The position numbers were made by a program, and so were the translations under genes. 64,000 bases of DNA from Tannerella sp. GTDB taxonomy: Bacteria > Bacteroidota > Bacteroidia > Bacteroidales > Tannerellaceae. Under the pieces are notes generated by a model. It did not search any database and was not told where the DNA came from. It saw nothing but the letters and a program-made list of their open reading frames with translations. The stretch spans positions 36,301-100,300 of the forward strand of contig JAITVY010000036.1 of NCBI GenBank assembly GCA_031285565.1, given 5' to 3'. Below are positions 51,770 to 60,876 of the stretch, piece by piece; position 1 is the stretch's first letter, and each line of letters starts with the position of its first letter.

Positions 51770-51859
51770 TTATTTTTTCTTATGGCGATTCTTTTTAAGT
51801 CTTTTTTTACGCTTATGCGTTGCCATTTTATGTCTTTTTCTTTTCTTTCCGCTTGGCAT
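51770..51859 (-). CDS. AURKAIP1/COX24-type small basic protein
   Basis: A 29-residue reading frame starting MPSGKKRKRHKMATHKRKK and ending LKKNRHKKK, with Lys/Arg/His at over half of all positions. This conserved micro-protein belongs to the AURKAIP1/COX24 family (related to mitochondrial ribosomal mS38), and its position between the HU gene and rng is typical of Bacteroidota. A ribosomal role is inferred from the family and the charge. The frame has exactly 30 codons including the stop. Confidence 0.85.
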   Translation of the reverse strand: MPSGKKRKRHKMATHKRKKRLKKNRHKKK

Positions 51860-51895
51860 GGGTTTAATAAAATTAAAATTAAAGAATCTTGTTGT

Positions 51896-52174
51896 TTATT
51901 TTTTAGCTACGCTATTTAAAAATACTTTAGCAGGCTTAAATGCTGGAATGTTGTGTTCCGGAATAATGATTGTTGTATTTTTAGAGATGTTACGTGCTGT
52001 TTTTTGCGCTCTCTTTTTTACTACGAAACTACCGAATCCTCTTAGGTATACGTTTTCTCCACTAGCCAAAGAATCTTTGATTACACCCATAAATGATTCT
52101 ACACTTGCCAAAACTGTGTTTTTGTCAATTCCAGTGTTCTTTGCAATTTCACTAACAATGTCTGCTTTCGTCAT
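51896..52174 (-). CDS. HU-family DNA-binding protein
   Basis: The start at 52174 gives 92 residues (MTKADIVSEIAKNTGIDKNTV). The open frame continues 110 residues upstream, but that part overlaps the divergent mutY gene and has no HU character, so it is rejected. The beta-arm signature GFGSFVVKKRAQKTARNISKN and PAFKPAKVF match HU/IHF. HU bends DNA and organises the nucleoid. A TATATTTG element 45 bp upstream supports the start. Confidence 0.93.
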   Translation of the reverse strand: MTKADIVSEIAKNTGIDKNTVLASVESFMGVIKDSLASGENVYLRGFGSFVVKKRAQKTARNISKNTTIIIPEHNIPAFKPAKVFLNSVAKK

Positions 52175-52218
52175 GTCTAAATTATTTTTTAAATGAATAA
52201 ATTCTAATTTTTTGGACT

Positions 52219-52226
52219 GCAAATAT
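52219..52226 (-). promoter_or_regulatory. -7 promoter element for the HU gene
   Basis: TATATTTG on the minus strand, 45 bp upstream of the HU start. Confidence 0.5.
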
Positions 52227-52345
52227 ATAGCTTTTATTTCAATTATAACTAATTTTTTTACAAAAAAAGAAATATATCTTTTGACTAAGAATATGTATGT
52301 TTGTCTGAGGATTTTAAAAACATTAAAGGTTGAGGGGTTAATACG

Positions 52346-53392
52346 TTGAAATATAGTGTTATTTTGGTGGACTGGTATCGTAAGAATAAGCGTGACTTGC
52401 CATGGCGCAATATAAAAGATCCATATTGTATATGGATCTCGGAAATTATTCTTCAGCAGACGCGTGTTGTACAAGGATATGGTTATTACCAACGATTTAT
52501 ACAACGTTTTCCTGATGTGGAAAGTTTGTCTTCTGCAGATCAGGAAGAGGTTTTGAAATATTGGCAGGGGTTAGGCTATTATTCACGTGCAAGGAATTTG
52601 CATGAAGCTGCAAAAGTTGTCATGAGTGATTTTAATGGGGCTTTTCCGCAGGATTATAAAGATATTTTATCGTTGAAGGGTATAGGTGAATATACAGCTG
52701 CAGCAATTGTTTCTTTTGTATGGAATCAACCCTATCCGGTTGTTGATGGGAATGTTTTCCGCGTATTGAGCAGACTTTTTGCAATAGATACACCTATTGA
52801 TACGGGGGTAGGAAAGAAGCAAATTTTTGAATTGGCTCAATCATTGATGGATCCGAAGTATGCTGGTTTACATAATCAGGCGATTATGGAATTCGGGGCG
52901 TTGCAATGTGTGCCGCAAAATCCTAATTGCGGGATATGTCCATTTGTCGATCGTTGTTTGGGGTATGCCTCCGGAAATGTTCTGCAATTTCCTGTAAAAC
53001 GAAATAAAACCAAAATACGTAACCGGTATTTTAATTATTTTTTTATCACTTATGGAGGGAATACTTATCTTCAACGAAGGTCCGGGAAAGATATCTGGGA
53101 GGGGTTGTTTGAGTTTCCACTGATAGAAACTGATGGCGCAGAGAATTTTGAAGCATTGAAAACTACTGAAAGATTTAAAGCATTATTTGATATGACAGGG
53201 CAGCCGGTATTCTCTATCGAGAAGGCCGGAGTGAAACATGCATTGTCTCATCAGGTGCTATATGTGACTTTTTATAGAGTCGAGATTCAAGTTGAAAATA
53301 AAACCTTGACTAATTATCTCCGGGTTCCGATTTCTTCCATTGATAATTATCCGGTTTCACAGTTGATCCATAGCTATTTGATCTCAAAATAA
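52346..53392 (+). CDS. mutY: A/G-specific adenine glycosylase
   Basis: A 348-residue DNA repair enzyme that removes adenine mispaired with 8-oxoguanine. Motifs are the helix-hairpin-helix LKGIGEYTAAAIVSF, catalytic Glu in ISEIILQQTRVVQG, catalytic Asp in PVVDGNVFRVLSR, and the [4Fe-4S] cysteines in CVPQNPNCGICPFVDRC. The C-terminal NUDIX-like domain (from about 230) recognises 8-oxoG. The start is TTG; no ATG occurs upstream in frame. Confidence 0.95.
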   Translation: MKYSVILVDWYRKNKRDLPWRNIKDPYCIWISEIILQQTRVVQGYGYYQRFIQRFPDVESLSSADQEEVLKYWQGLGYYSRARNLHEAAKVVMSDFNGAFPQDYKDILSLKGIGEYTAAAIVSFVWNQPYPVVDGNVFRVLSRLFAIDTPIDTGVGKKQIFELAQSLMDPKYAGLHNQAIMEFGALQCVPQNPNCGICPFVDRCLGYASGNVLQFPVKRNKTKIRNRYFNYFFITYGGNTYLQRRSGKDIWEGLFEFPLIETDGAENFEALKTTERFKALFDMTGQPVFSIEKAGVKHALSHQVLYVTFYRVEIQVENKTLTNYLRVPISSIDNYPVSQLIHSYLISK

Positions 53393-53425
53393 TAAAGGAG
53401 AGGGTGTCTTTACTCTCTCCTTTAT
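53392..53425 (+). terminator. hairpin after mutY
   Basis: ATAAAGGAGAG (53392-53402) pairs perfectly with CTCTCCTTTAT (53415-53425) across a 12-nt loop, starting at the mutY stop. The tail is not T-rich. Confidence 0.6.
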
Positions 53426-53446
53426 CAATCTATTATCTATGACTCG

Positions 53447-53490
53447 TATATCGATCCTATATCGATCGTATATCCATCCTATATCGATCT
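53447..53490. repeat. four tandem 11-bp repeats
   Basis: Four units: TATATCGATCC, TATATCGATCG, TATATCCATCC and TATATCGATCT, with no spacers. They lie between convergent mutY and the DUF1080 gene. Confidence 0.85.
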
Positions 53491-53539
53491 GTCAGGGATG
53501 ATAATCTGTAATCCTTTAATTCTGTTAATGGGATTGGTT

Positions 53540-54403
53540 TTAATCTAAAATTTTAATCTTGATGTTGCGGAACCATGCATCTTCTCCGTGATCCTGGAAT
53601 CCCATAAACCCTTCTCTGTTTTTACCTCCTGTATTGTTCAACAGTTCAAAAGCCAAAGGCCATTTTTCCTGACTGAATTTGCTTGCCTGAAGCATATCTG
53701 TCCATTGTTTTGTCCATAAGTGATATTCAACAACGGCTTCATCATTCTGATAATGAACAATTGTGCCTTTGTAACTCATGATTTTACCTTTGTTCCATTC
53801 GCCGAATGGTTTTGAATTCTGTGGTTTTGCCGGAATCATGTCATACAGCGAAGCAGACATACGATTTCCATCAACGCCTAATTTAGCGTCCGGATGGTTC
53901 TCGTTGTCCAGAATTTGATATTCAGGAGCTGAAATATACGAAGGTTCTCCCTCGACTTCCTGGATCATATAGAAAACACCGGAGTTAGATCCTTTGCCTA
54001 CTTTCCATTCGAATTCAAGTTCGAAATTTTTGAATTTGTGTGCAAAAATAAGGTCTCCGCCATCTTCGGCGCCGGCTTCTCCAGTGCCTGAACCTTTAAT
54101 TTTAATGGCTCCGTCTTCGATTATCCATGCCGCAGGAACAACCTCGCTGTTATATCCTCTCCAGCCGTTGAATGTTTTGCCGTCGAATAGTGTAATCCAT
54201 CCATCTGCATCTTTAGGAAAATCGGCTAAATTTACTGTAGGTAAATTCAGCAATGTATATTCCGGAGTCTCTGCGGCAGCTGATGTCGTTTCTGTTGTAG
54301 CAGATTCAGACTCTTGCGCGGAGTCGGCTTTTTTGCCTTCTCCACATGAAGTGAAATATCCCATTAAAACAACAGCACTTGCTAATAAAACTATTTTTTT
54401 CAT
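53540..54403 (-). CDS. DUF1080 lipoprotein (3-keto-disaccharide hydrolase family)
   Basis: A 287-residue lipoprotein (lipobox GYFTSC near residue 20) with an acidic, threonine-rich linker. The DUF1080 beta-sandwich (about 65-287) reads DGWITLFDGKTFNGWRGYNS, FEWKVGKGSNSGVFYMIQE, and GFMGFQDHGEDAWFRNIKIK. The family was identified as hydrolases that act on 3-keto-glycosides. It lies 21 bp after the Gfo/Idh/MocA gene and ends the locus. Confidence 0.85.
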   Translation of the reverse strand: MKKIVLLASAVVLMGYFTSCGEGKKADSAQESESATTETTSAAAETPEYTLLNLPTVNLADFPKDADGWITLFDGKTFNGWRGYNSEVVPAAWIIEDGAIKIKGSGTGEAGAEDGGDLIFAHKFKNFELEFEWKVGKGSNSGVFYMIQEVEGEPSYISAPEYQILDNENHPDAKLGVDGNRMSASLYDMIPAKPQNSKPFGEWNKGKIMSYKGTIVHYQNDEAVVEYHLWTKQWTDMLQASKFSQEKWPLAFELLNNTGGKNREGFMGFQDHGEDAWFRNIKIKILD

Positions 54404-54424
54404 GTGATTTCTAATTTAAATTGA

Positions 54425-55900
54425 TCAAGGCATATCTACTAATTTCCAGCCCGTCCGGTAATTGTGTTTAATTAATTCGGATGCGAATTGTTGTGCATTC
54501 ACCGGATCTGTCCAGTCCTTTTTAAATGAAGGATGTCCGTCTTTAATGGTAAACCCGTCTTTAATGACTGTTTTGATTGTCTCGTCAGCTCCAATGTTGG
54601 TAAATTTCATATTTGGCCCATCCCATTGTAGTTCTTTGTTCAACGATTGCAAGCGGACGGCTAATACCCCCATTACTACCATTTCATTGAATGGTCCTGC
54701 TTCAGAAAAATCAGATTTTGTCATAGTGCGGTTGGCCGCGTTTTCTTTACATGCGCGTATCCAGTCTTGTTGATGACCACCACGCATTGCATTTTCAACA
54801 CGCCGGCAAACTTTAGGGACATTAGGTGTCCGTCCGGATAATAACCATGGATTTACACCATAGCAACCACAAATTAATGTATCTTTTGTTCCGTGGAAAA
54901 TAACGGCGCCTCCCTGATCGTTTAATTCACGTCCGGCAGGGTAACCTTCGGGTAGCGGTGGCTTTAATCCACCATCATACCAATGTACTTCAACTTCGGG
55001 TAAAGCCACTTTCGGCATGTTTTCACGGGAGGGGAAAATTAATTTTACATATTGGGCCTGTGGAGCACAGTCTCTTAATAATAGGGTAGAGGAGCCTTGT
55101 ACTTTGGTTGGATAGCCTAATTTCAATCCCTTAAATACGGGATGTAAAATATGACAAGCCATATCGCCTAAAGCGCCTGTTCCGTATGCCCACCAACCAC
55201 GCCAGTTCCAGGGATGGTAAAGACTATTATAAGGTCTCATTTCTGCCGGGCCTGTAAATAAATCCCAGTTTAGCGTAGATGGGATTTTATCTGCTTTTTC
55301 AGGTGTCATTAAACCTTGTGGCCAGATGGGACGATCGGTAAATGCTTCTACTTTTGTTACTTCTCCGATTTCTCCATTCCAGATCCATTCGCATACCAGG
55401 TCTACCCCTTCTGCTGATGATCCCTGGTTACCCATTTGAGTTGCTACTTTTTGTTTAGCAGCCAGTTTGGTTAATAGGCGTGATTCGTAGACTGAGTGTG
55501 TTAACGGTTTTTCGCAATATACATGTTTTCCTAATGTCATGGCATCCGATGCTATTAATGCGTGTGTATGGTCGGCTGTTGCTACCATTACAGCATCAAT
55601 GTCTTTTCCCATTTCATCAAATAATTTGCGATAATCCCAATATTTTTTTGCCTGTGGATATTTGGCAAATACATCTTTAGAATATTTCCAGTCTACATCA
55701 CACAATGCGATCAGGTTCTCTGTTTCCATACCACTAAGTACACCTGCACCTCTGCCACCGATACCGATACCTGCGATATTTAATTTGTCAGTCGGGGCGG
55801 TATACCCATGGCTTTTTCCAAGGATCGTGTTTGGTGCAATTGTAAAGGCTGCAGCCGCCATTGTCCCTTTTTGTAAAAAGGATCTTCTTGAAATTTTCAT
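54425..55900 (-). CDS. exported Gfo/Idh/MocA-family oxidoreductase
   Basis: A 491-residue protein with a twin-arginine leader (MKISRRSFLQKGTMAAAAF). The Rossmann domain reads GIGIGGRGAGVLSGM and the conserved EKP motif is in YCEKPLTHSVYE, with dinucleotide-binding Lys. The C-terminal catalytic part has typical HPWNWRGWWAYGTGALGDMACH. Such Tat-exported enzymes oxidise or epimerise sugars at C3, producing keto-sugars. With DUF1080 next door, a 3-keto-glycoside route is the best guess. Confidence 0.9.
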   Translation of the reverse strand: MKISRRSFLQKGTMAAAAFTIAPNTILGKSHGYTAPTDKLNIAGIGIGGRGAGVLSGMETENLIALCDVDWKYSKDVFAKYPQAKKYWDYRKLFDEMGKDIDAVMVATADHTHALIASDAMTLGKHVYCEKPLTHSVYESRLLTKLAAKQKVATQMGNQGSSAEGVDLVCEWIWNGEIGEVTKVEAFTDRPIWPQGLMTPEKADKIPSTLNWDLFTGPAEMRPYNSLYHPWNWRGWWAYGTGALGDMACHILHPVFKGLKLGYPTKVQGSSTLLLRDCAPQAQYVKLIFPSRENMPKVALPEVEVHWYDGGLKPPLPEGYPAGRELNDQGGAVIFHGTKDTLICGCYGVNPWLLSGRTPNVPKVCRRVENAMRGGHQQDWIRACKENAANRTMTKSDFSEAGPFNEMVVMGVLAVRLQSLNKELQWDGPNMKFTNIGADETIKTVIKDGFTIKDGHPSFKKDWTDPVNAQQFASELIKHNYRTGWKLVDMP

Positions 55901-55975
55901 ATTATATTTATTTTATGATTCGTATATTTTATAAAAGAAGAGCGCTGCTTTAGAGAAGCAGGCTCTGTCTTATTT

Positions 55976-57547
55976 TTAGAATGTTGGATACCCAGGATTT
56001 TGTACCAGATTTTGGTTCGTCTGCCAGGCATCTTGTGAAACCGGATACAGTTTTAAATGATCGCCTTTACTTCTTGGGCAATTAGACGCTGACCATGCCG
56101 GTGTTTCAAAAGTGCCGAATCGTATATCATCTTGTCGTGAATAGGCTTCCCAAGCTAATTCAAACTTACGTTCTAAAGCGATTTTATCTAAGTCAACTGT
56201 AGTATAATTATGTGTAGCATCTCCATATGCTCTTGAACGAATCTCATTCACTAATTTGGTGGCTTCGGCTACATCTCCTCCTGAACGAAGCAACGCTTCC
56301 GCCTTCATCAGGTAAATATCGGCCAAACGGAAAATATGGAAATGATTCTCCATTGCATCGCTTAATCCGGCTGCGTAATCCCATTTCTGGCAACGGGCTC
56401 CGGCTTCCTGAACAACCGCACCCCAGGGACCTCCATCATATTCGGTACCCTCAATGATCGTGAAGTCTACTGTATAGATCAGCGGAGCACCGTGGTCTGT
56501 TTGCAGCATTTCTCCTGTAGCCGCATTCCGACGTTCTCCTATGCGGAATGTTCCTTCATAACGAGGATCTTCAGTATCAAATAATTTCACATAATCGGGT
56601 TGAGCACATACACCATTCCAAGAGCTATATGTCGCATTGTCAGCTAAATAATCCTGATAATGAAGCGTCCGAAGCATCATGGTATTTTGATTTTCAGTAT
56701 CTTTATTAGAGAAGCATATTGAAAAGATCGCTTCCTGTGAATTCATATTGTTTATCGAAAAATTAGTTTTCCAATTCGGTTCAATGATATAATAATTAAA
56801 GCTCATTATTTTGTCACAAGCAGCAATACATTGTTGGTATGCATTTCCTGATACAGTTACATTCCAGGCTTCAGCATTTAAATAAAGCTTGGCAAGGAGT
56901 GCATAAGCTGACCCTTTTGTGAATTTGCCGTACGTATCGGCTGACACGTCCGGACAATTGTCTGCAATTTCAGTTACTTCTTTGATTAACCAATCAAAAA
57001 CTTCCTGACGAGTTTTATTTGTCGGCAGTTCTTTGTCATTATAATCGGTTACCAGGGGCACATTTCCATAGCAATCCATCATCGCATAAATCCAAAATGC
57101 ACGTACGCCCCGCATGGCAGATACATTTGTTAATTTTTCAGCATCACTTAAAAATGTGGAATTTTCAAGTGTATTAATTGTCGCATTGCAAATGCCAATT
57201 CCTTCGGAAGCAGCAGCCCAGGAGTTTTTTACATGAGCGGTCTGTGCAGTCCATTGATGCATATAAATTTCGCGGTATTGTCCTCCGTCGTACCAATCTC
57301 CCCCTCTACGGGTAGGTGTTACGGCCATCGAACCTCCACATTCCTGTAAATACATGAAACGATCGGGCCAATATTTTTTCAAGGTATTATATGTCGACCC
57401 CATAAGGGCATTTACTTCAGCTGCTGTATTGCCAAAGTCTTCAGCCGGTAATTTATCATATACATTTTCATCCAGATCGGTGCATGACGGCATAGTCATT
57501 ATTAATGCCAAGCCGGCCAAAAATGATGTTATAATTTTCTTTTTCAT
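55976..57547 (-). CDS. susD: SusD/RagB-family outer-membrane lipoprotein
   Basis: A 523-residue SusD-like glycan-binding lipoprotein. The lipobox is in MTMPSCTDLDENVYDKLP (Cys near residue 22). TPR-like helices and the Arg/Trp-rich binding core are seen (MYLQECGGSMAVTPTRRGGDWYDGG). The C-terminus reads KIALERKFELAWEAYSRQDDIRFG, the usual SusD finish before the last helices. It caps the SusC barrel. It is 22 bp after susC. Confidence 0.93.
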   Translation of the reverse strand: MKKKIITSFLAGLALIMTMPSCTDLDENVYDKLPAEDFGNTAAEVNALMGSTYNTLKKYWPDRFMYLQECGGSMAVTPTRRGGDWYDGGQYREIYMHQWTAQTAHVKNSWAAASEGIGICNATINTLENSTFLSDAEKLTNVSAMRGVRAFWIYAMMDCYGNVPLVTDYNDKELPTNKTRQEVFDWLIKEVTEIADNCPDVSADTYGKFTKGSAYALLAKLYLNAEAWNVTVSGNAYQQCIAACDKIMSFNYYIIEPNWKTNFSINNMNSQEAIFSICFSNKDTENQNTMMLRTLHYQDYLADNATYSSWNGVCAQPDYVKLFDTEDPRYEGTFRIGERRNAATGEMLQTDHGAPLIYTVDFTIIEGTEYDGGPWGAVVQEAGARCQKWDYAAGLSDAMENHFHIFRLADIYLMKAEALLRSGGDVAEATKLVNEIRSRAYGDATHNYTTVDLDKIALERKFELAWEAYSRQDDIRFGTFETPAWSASNCPRSKGDHLKLYPVSQDAWQTNQNLVQNPGYPTF

Positions 57548-57569
57548 AATCTGTTTTTTAGTTTTTTAA

Positions 57570-60557
57570 TTAAAAAGTTAAATTAATACCAAATGTGAAA
57601 GAACGTGCTCTGGGGAAATAGTTACGTGCTTCGATGCCCGGAGATAATCCGGCATCCTGATCTTGTCTGTTATCTCCCCTGAAAAGTTCAACTTCCGGAT
57701 CCAGACCGGAATAACCTGTAATTACAAATAAATTCTGTGCAGCTACATACACACGTGCCTTGTCTAACCAATCTAATTTTTTTGTGTTAAATGTATATCC
57801 AATTGACATATTGTCTAAACGCGCAAATGAGGCATCTTCCAGATAGAATGAACAAACTCGTGAATTTTCGCTGAATTTCAGTAGGTTGTCATTATCCATT
57901 ACATTGTTTCCACTGATATAGGTATTGTTCCCATAGGCGGCTACAGGATTGTTTAATACTTTATTCCCGATCGTTCCACGGATAAAGAAGCTGGCATCCC
58001 AGTTTTTCCAATTGAATGTGTTATTCCATCCGAATGTTAAATCCGGTTGAGCGCTTCCTACATATGTACGGTCGTCATCTGTAATTTGTCCATCTTTATT
58101 GGTATCTTCAATGATGAATTTGCCATCAGCATCCAATCCATTGCATTTCAGCATATAGAATTGACCTACAGGATATCCTTCTTCGATTATATGGGAAGTT
58201 ACTCCGGATGCTCCACGAATCCAGGGGTCACCCGTATAAACACGATCGGTTGAATACAGGTCGTTAGACAACCTGGTAATTTCATTTTTATTATGTGATA
58301 AATTAATAGATGTATTCCAGTTAAATGTTTTATTTCTTACAACGTCGACATTTACTAAGAATTCAATACCTGTATTTTTCATGTCGCCTACATTGGCCTG
58401 GATTCTGTCATATACGTAGGTTGGGGTTGGCACTTTATAAGTATAAAGCATGTCGGTTGTTTCCTTATTATACCATTCGATTGTACCTCCTACACGTCCG
58501 TTAAAGAAGGAGAAATCTATACCAATATTCAACATGGCGGTTTCTTCCCATTTCAAGTCAGGATTGGCATTTTGCGAAACTTTAAATGCCGTAGGAAGAC
58601 TGGTCGTCGTATAATAAGTTCCACTGGCTTCATATAATTCAAGTGATTTATAGGGTTGCAATCCATCCTGATTACCGGTAACTCCATAACCTGCACGTAA
58701 TTTTAAATCGTTCACCCAACTAATATCTTTCATGAAACTTTCTTGTGAAATACCCCATGCTGCCGAAGCCGAAGGGAATGTTCCCCATTTGTTGTTGGCA
58801 CCGAATTTGGAAGAACCGTCGCGGCGGATTGTCGCAGTAATCATATAACGTTCATCGTATGAATAGTGTGCACGTGCGAAGAACGAAATTAATTTATATT
58901 CGTTTTTAGAAGATTTTATATTTCCTTGTTTTAGTTGATTTCCGGTTTGGATACTATTGGCTCCCATTGAGCTTACCGTGAAATCTGTAACTTCGGCATA
59001 TTGATCCTGATATTGATTATTTTCCCAGGAGTATCCGATAATTGCATCTGTTTTATGTTTTCCTTCTGCTCCAAAGCTCCTGTCAAAATTAGCAGTCCAT
59101 TCCATCAACTCACGATCTCCTGTAGTCGCTTCTTTTCTGGCACGTCCATTATTACTACGGCCAATGGTGTTAGTAGGTGCTTCCCAATCGCTTCGGTCCA
59201 TACTGAAACGACTTTTATACAGATGGGCTTTTATATTTAGTCCATCGATGATATCAAACTGAATATCACCGGCTCCATAGAAATAGTTCATCTTACGAAG
59301 GCGGTAATTTTCTTCCTGATTTTGAACGGGATTTCCCTGGTCATATTTTCCAAACATTCCGGTATAATAACTGCCATCAGTATTGTACACCGGGTAAACC
59401 GGCAAGTTGTTGTAGGCAAGGATAAAATTATCCCGGAAAGGCAATTGCATATCATTCATCGTAGCGGATCCTGTTAATCCAACCCGTAGACGATCATTAA
59501 TAGCACGTTGTTGGAACTGGAAACGGAAATTATGACGTTTCATGTAATTATCATTTGAAATACCTTTTCGATCCAGATATGTGTAAGAGGCACGATAGTT
59601 GTTTTTTGGTCCTCCGCCAGACATGGATATAGAGTGGTTTTGTGATACTCCTGTACGCAATAATTCATCAAACCAGTCTGTGTTAGAATTAAAAGAGTCG
59701 TATTCGCTGATGTCATTTCCTAACTCGGCATTTGCTGCGCGCCACTCATTGGCATCCAGCATATCCGGTTTGTTGGCAACCACATCCATGGATACATATC
59801 CGTTGTAATTGATTTGTGTTTTCGAACCGGAACCTCTTTTCGTTGTGATTAATATAACTCCACCTGCTGCCCGTGATCCATAGATTGCCGCCGAAGAAGC
59901 ATCTTTTAATACAGAGATAGATTCAATGTCCGAAGGCGCTACGGTTGACATATCGCCACCAGGAATCCCGTCAATTACAATCATTGGCCCCTGGTCGTTT
60001 TGTAAAGTTGATGTACCACGAAGACGTATTTCACTTCCGCGTGTTACATCTCCGGAACCGGATGTGATGGTAAGACCTGCCACTTTTCCTTGTAATAAGT
60101 CAGCGGCATCGCGAGTTACTCCTTTATTAAAGTTTTCTTCGGAAACATTTGCAATCGAACCTGTGATTTCACGACGGGTTTGCGTTCCATAGCCAATTGC
60201 TACTACTTCACCCAGGTTGACAACAGATGGTTCTAATGTGACATCGATCGTTGTCCGGCCGTTTACGGTTTCTTCGTGTGTATTATAACCAATATACGAA
60301 AATTGTATAACAGCCCTCTGTGCATTGCTGACAGTAAGACTGTAATTTCCATTTACATCAGTAATAATACCGTTTGTTGTTCCTTTTTCAATAACATTTC
60401 CACCAATTACTGCATCTCCAAATTCATCAATGACTTTACCTTTTATGGTTGCAGACTGAGCAAAGACAGCAGTAATTACGCCGAAACTCATTATCAAAGA
60501 AAGAAATCCGATTCTTTGAAATGAGCTGAATAAACAGTTCATCTTTTTTTGTTTCAT
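57570..60557 (-). CDS. susC: SusC/RagA-family TonB-dependent transporter
   Basis: A 995-residue protein with a signal peptide, then a carboxypeptidase-regulatory-like domain (KGKVIDEFGDAVIGGNVIEKGTTNGIITD), the plug (RDAADLLQGKVAGLTITSGSGD, VLKDASSAAIYGSRAAGGVILITTKRGSGSKT) and a large beta barrel ending FGINLTF. It imports oligosaccharides with the SusD lid, driven by TonB. It is the first gene of the locus and faces the DUF6377 regulator. Confidence 0.95.
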   Translation of the reverse strand: MKQKKMNCLFSSFQRIGFLSLIMSFGVITAVFAQSATIKGKVIDEFGDAVIGGNVIEKGTTNGIITDVNGNYSLTVSNAQRAVIQFSYIGYNTHEETVNGRTTIDVTLEPSVVNLGEVVAIGYGTQTRREITGSIANVSEENFNKGVTRDAADLLQGKVAGLTITSGSGDVTRGSEIRLRGTSTLQNDQGPMIVIDGIPGGDMSTVAPSDIESISVLKDASSAAIYGSRAAGGVILITTKRGSGSKTQINYNGYVSMDVVANKPDMLDANEWRAANAELGNDISEYDSFNSNTDWFDELLRTGVSQNHSISMSGGGPKNNYRASYTYLDRKGISNDNYMKRHNFRFQFQQRAINDRLRVGLTGSATMNDMQLPFRDNFILAYNNLPVYPVYNTDGSYYTGMFGKYDQGNPVQNQEENYRLRKMNYFYGAGDIQFDIIDGLNIKAHLYKSRFSMDRSDWEAPTNTIGRSNNGRARKEATTGDRELMEWTANFDRSFGAEGKHKTDAIIGYSWENNQYQDQYAEVTDFTVSSMGANSIQTGNQLKQGNIKSSKNEYKLISFFARAHYSYDERYMITATIRRDGSSKFGANNKWGTFPSASAAWGISQESFMKDISWVNDLKLRAGYGVTGNQDGLQPYKSLELYEASGTYYTTTSLPTAFKVSQNANPDLKWEETAMLNIGIDFSFFNGRVGGTIEWYNKETTDMLYTYKVPTPTYVYDRIQANVGDMKNTGIEFLVNVDVVRNKTFNWNTSINLSHNKNEITRLSNDLYSTDRVYTGDPWIRGASGVTSHIIEEGYPVGQFYMLKCNGLDADGKFIIEDTNKDGQITDDDRTYVGSAQPDLTFGWNNTFNWKNWDASFFIRGTIGNKVLNNPVAAYGNNTYISGNNVMDNDNLLKFSENSRVCSFYLEDASFARLDNMSIGYTFNTKKLDWLDKARVYVAAQNLFVITGYSGLDPEVELFRGDNRQDQDAGLSPGIEARNYFPRARSFTFGINLTF

Positions 60558-60876
60558 GGTTAATAGATTATGTATTTAACAAAAATATAGCTTGTTGCAA
60601 ATATATTAAATAAAAAAAACGTAAAAGACGCTTTGTGTGGTTACTTGTGGTAAAGTAGCCTTTTGGTAAATTTGTGTAATGTTATACTGCTAATTTGTAG
60701 TTGTTTGTGTCTTTATGTGAGTAGTTGTGTTGTAGTTTGTGTTTTTGTTTTATTGAAAAAAATATTATATTTGCTTTGAATATTTTTTATTTGCACAAAG
60801 GTTTATGTTATAAAACCGGAATTTGACTTGTAAAAAAATAAATCTATACCATCGATCTTCAATAATAAATAATCAT
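60558..60876. other. divergent intergenic region, susC / DUF6377 regulator
   Basis: This 319-bp very T-rich spacer contains a minus-strand TATTTTTG at 60580-60587 (susC) and a complete plus-strand promoter at 60744-60773. No gene is seen. The susC control region should be here. Confidence 0.5.
60744..60773 (+). promoter_or_regulatory. promoter of the DUF6377 regulator
   Basis: TTTG (60744-60747), 18-bp spacer, TATATTTG (60766-60773). The start at 60877 is 103 bp downstream. Confidence 0.6.

Noticed and set aside
51747..52196. 149-residue plus-strand open frame
   Set aside because: It is antisense to the COX24-type and HU genes, very hydrophobic by chance from Lys-rich codons on the other strand.
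52175..52504. 110-residue N-terminal extension of the HU gene
   Set aside because: It overlaps the divergent mutY start and the HU promoter, and HU proteins begin at MTKAD.
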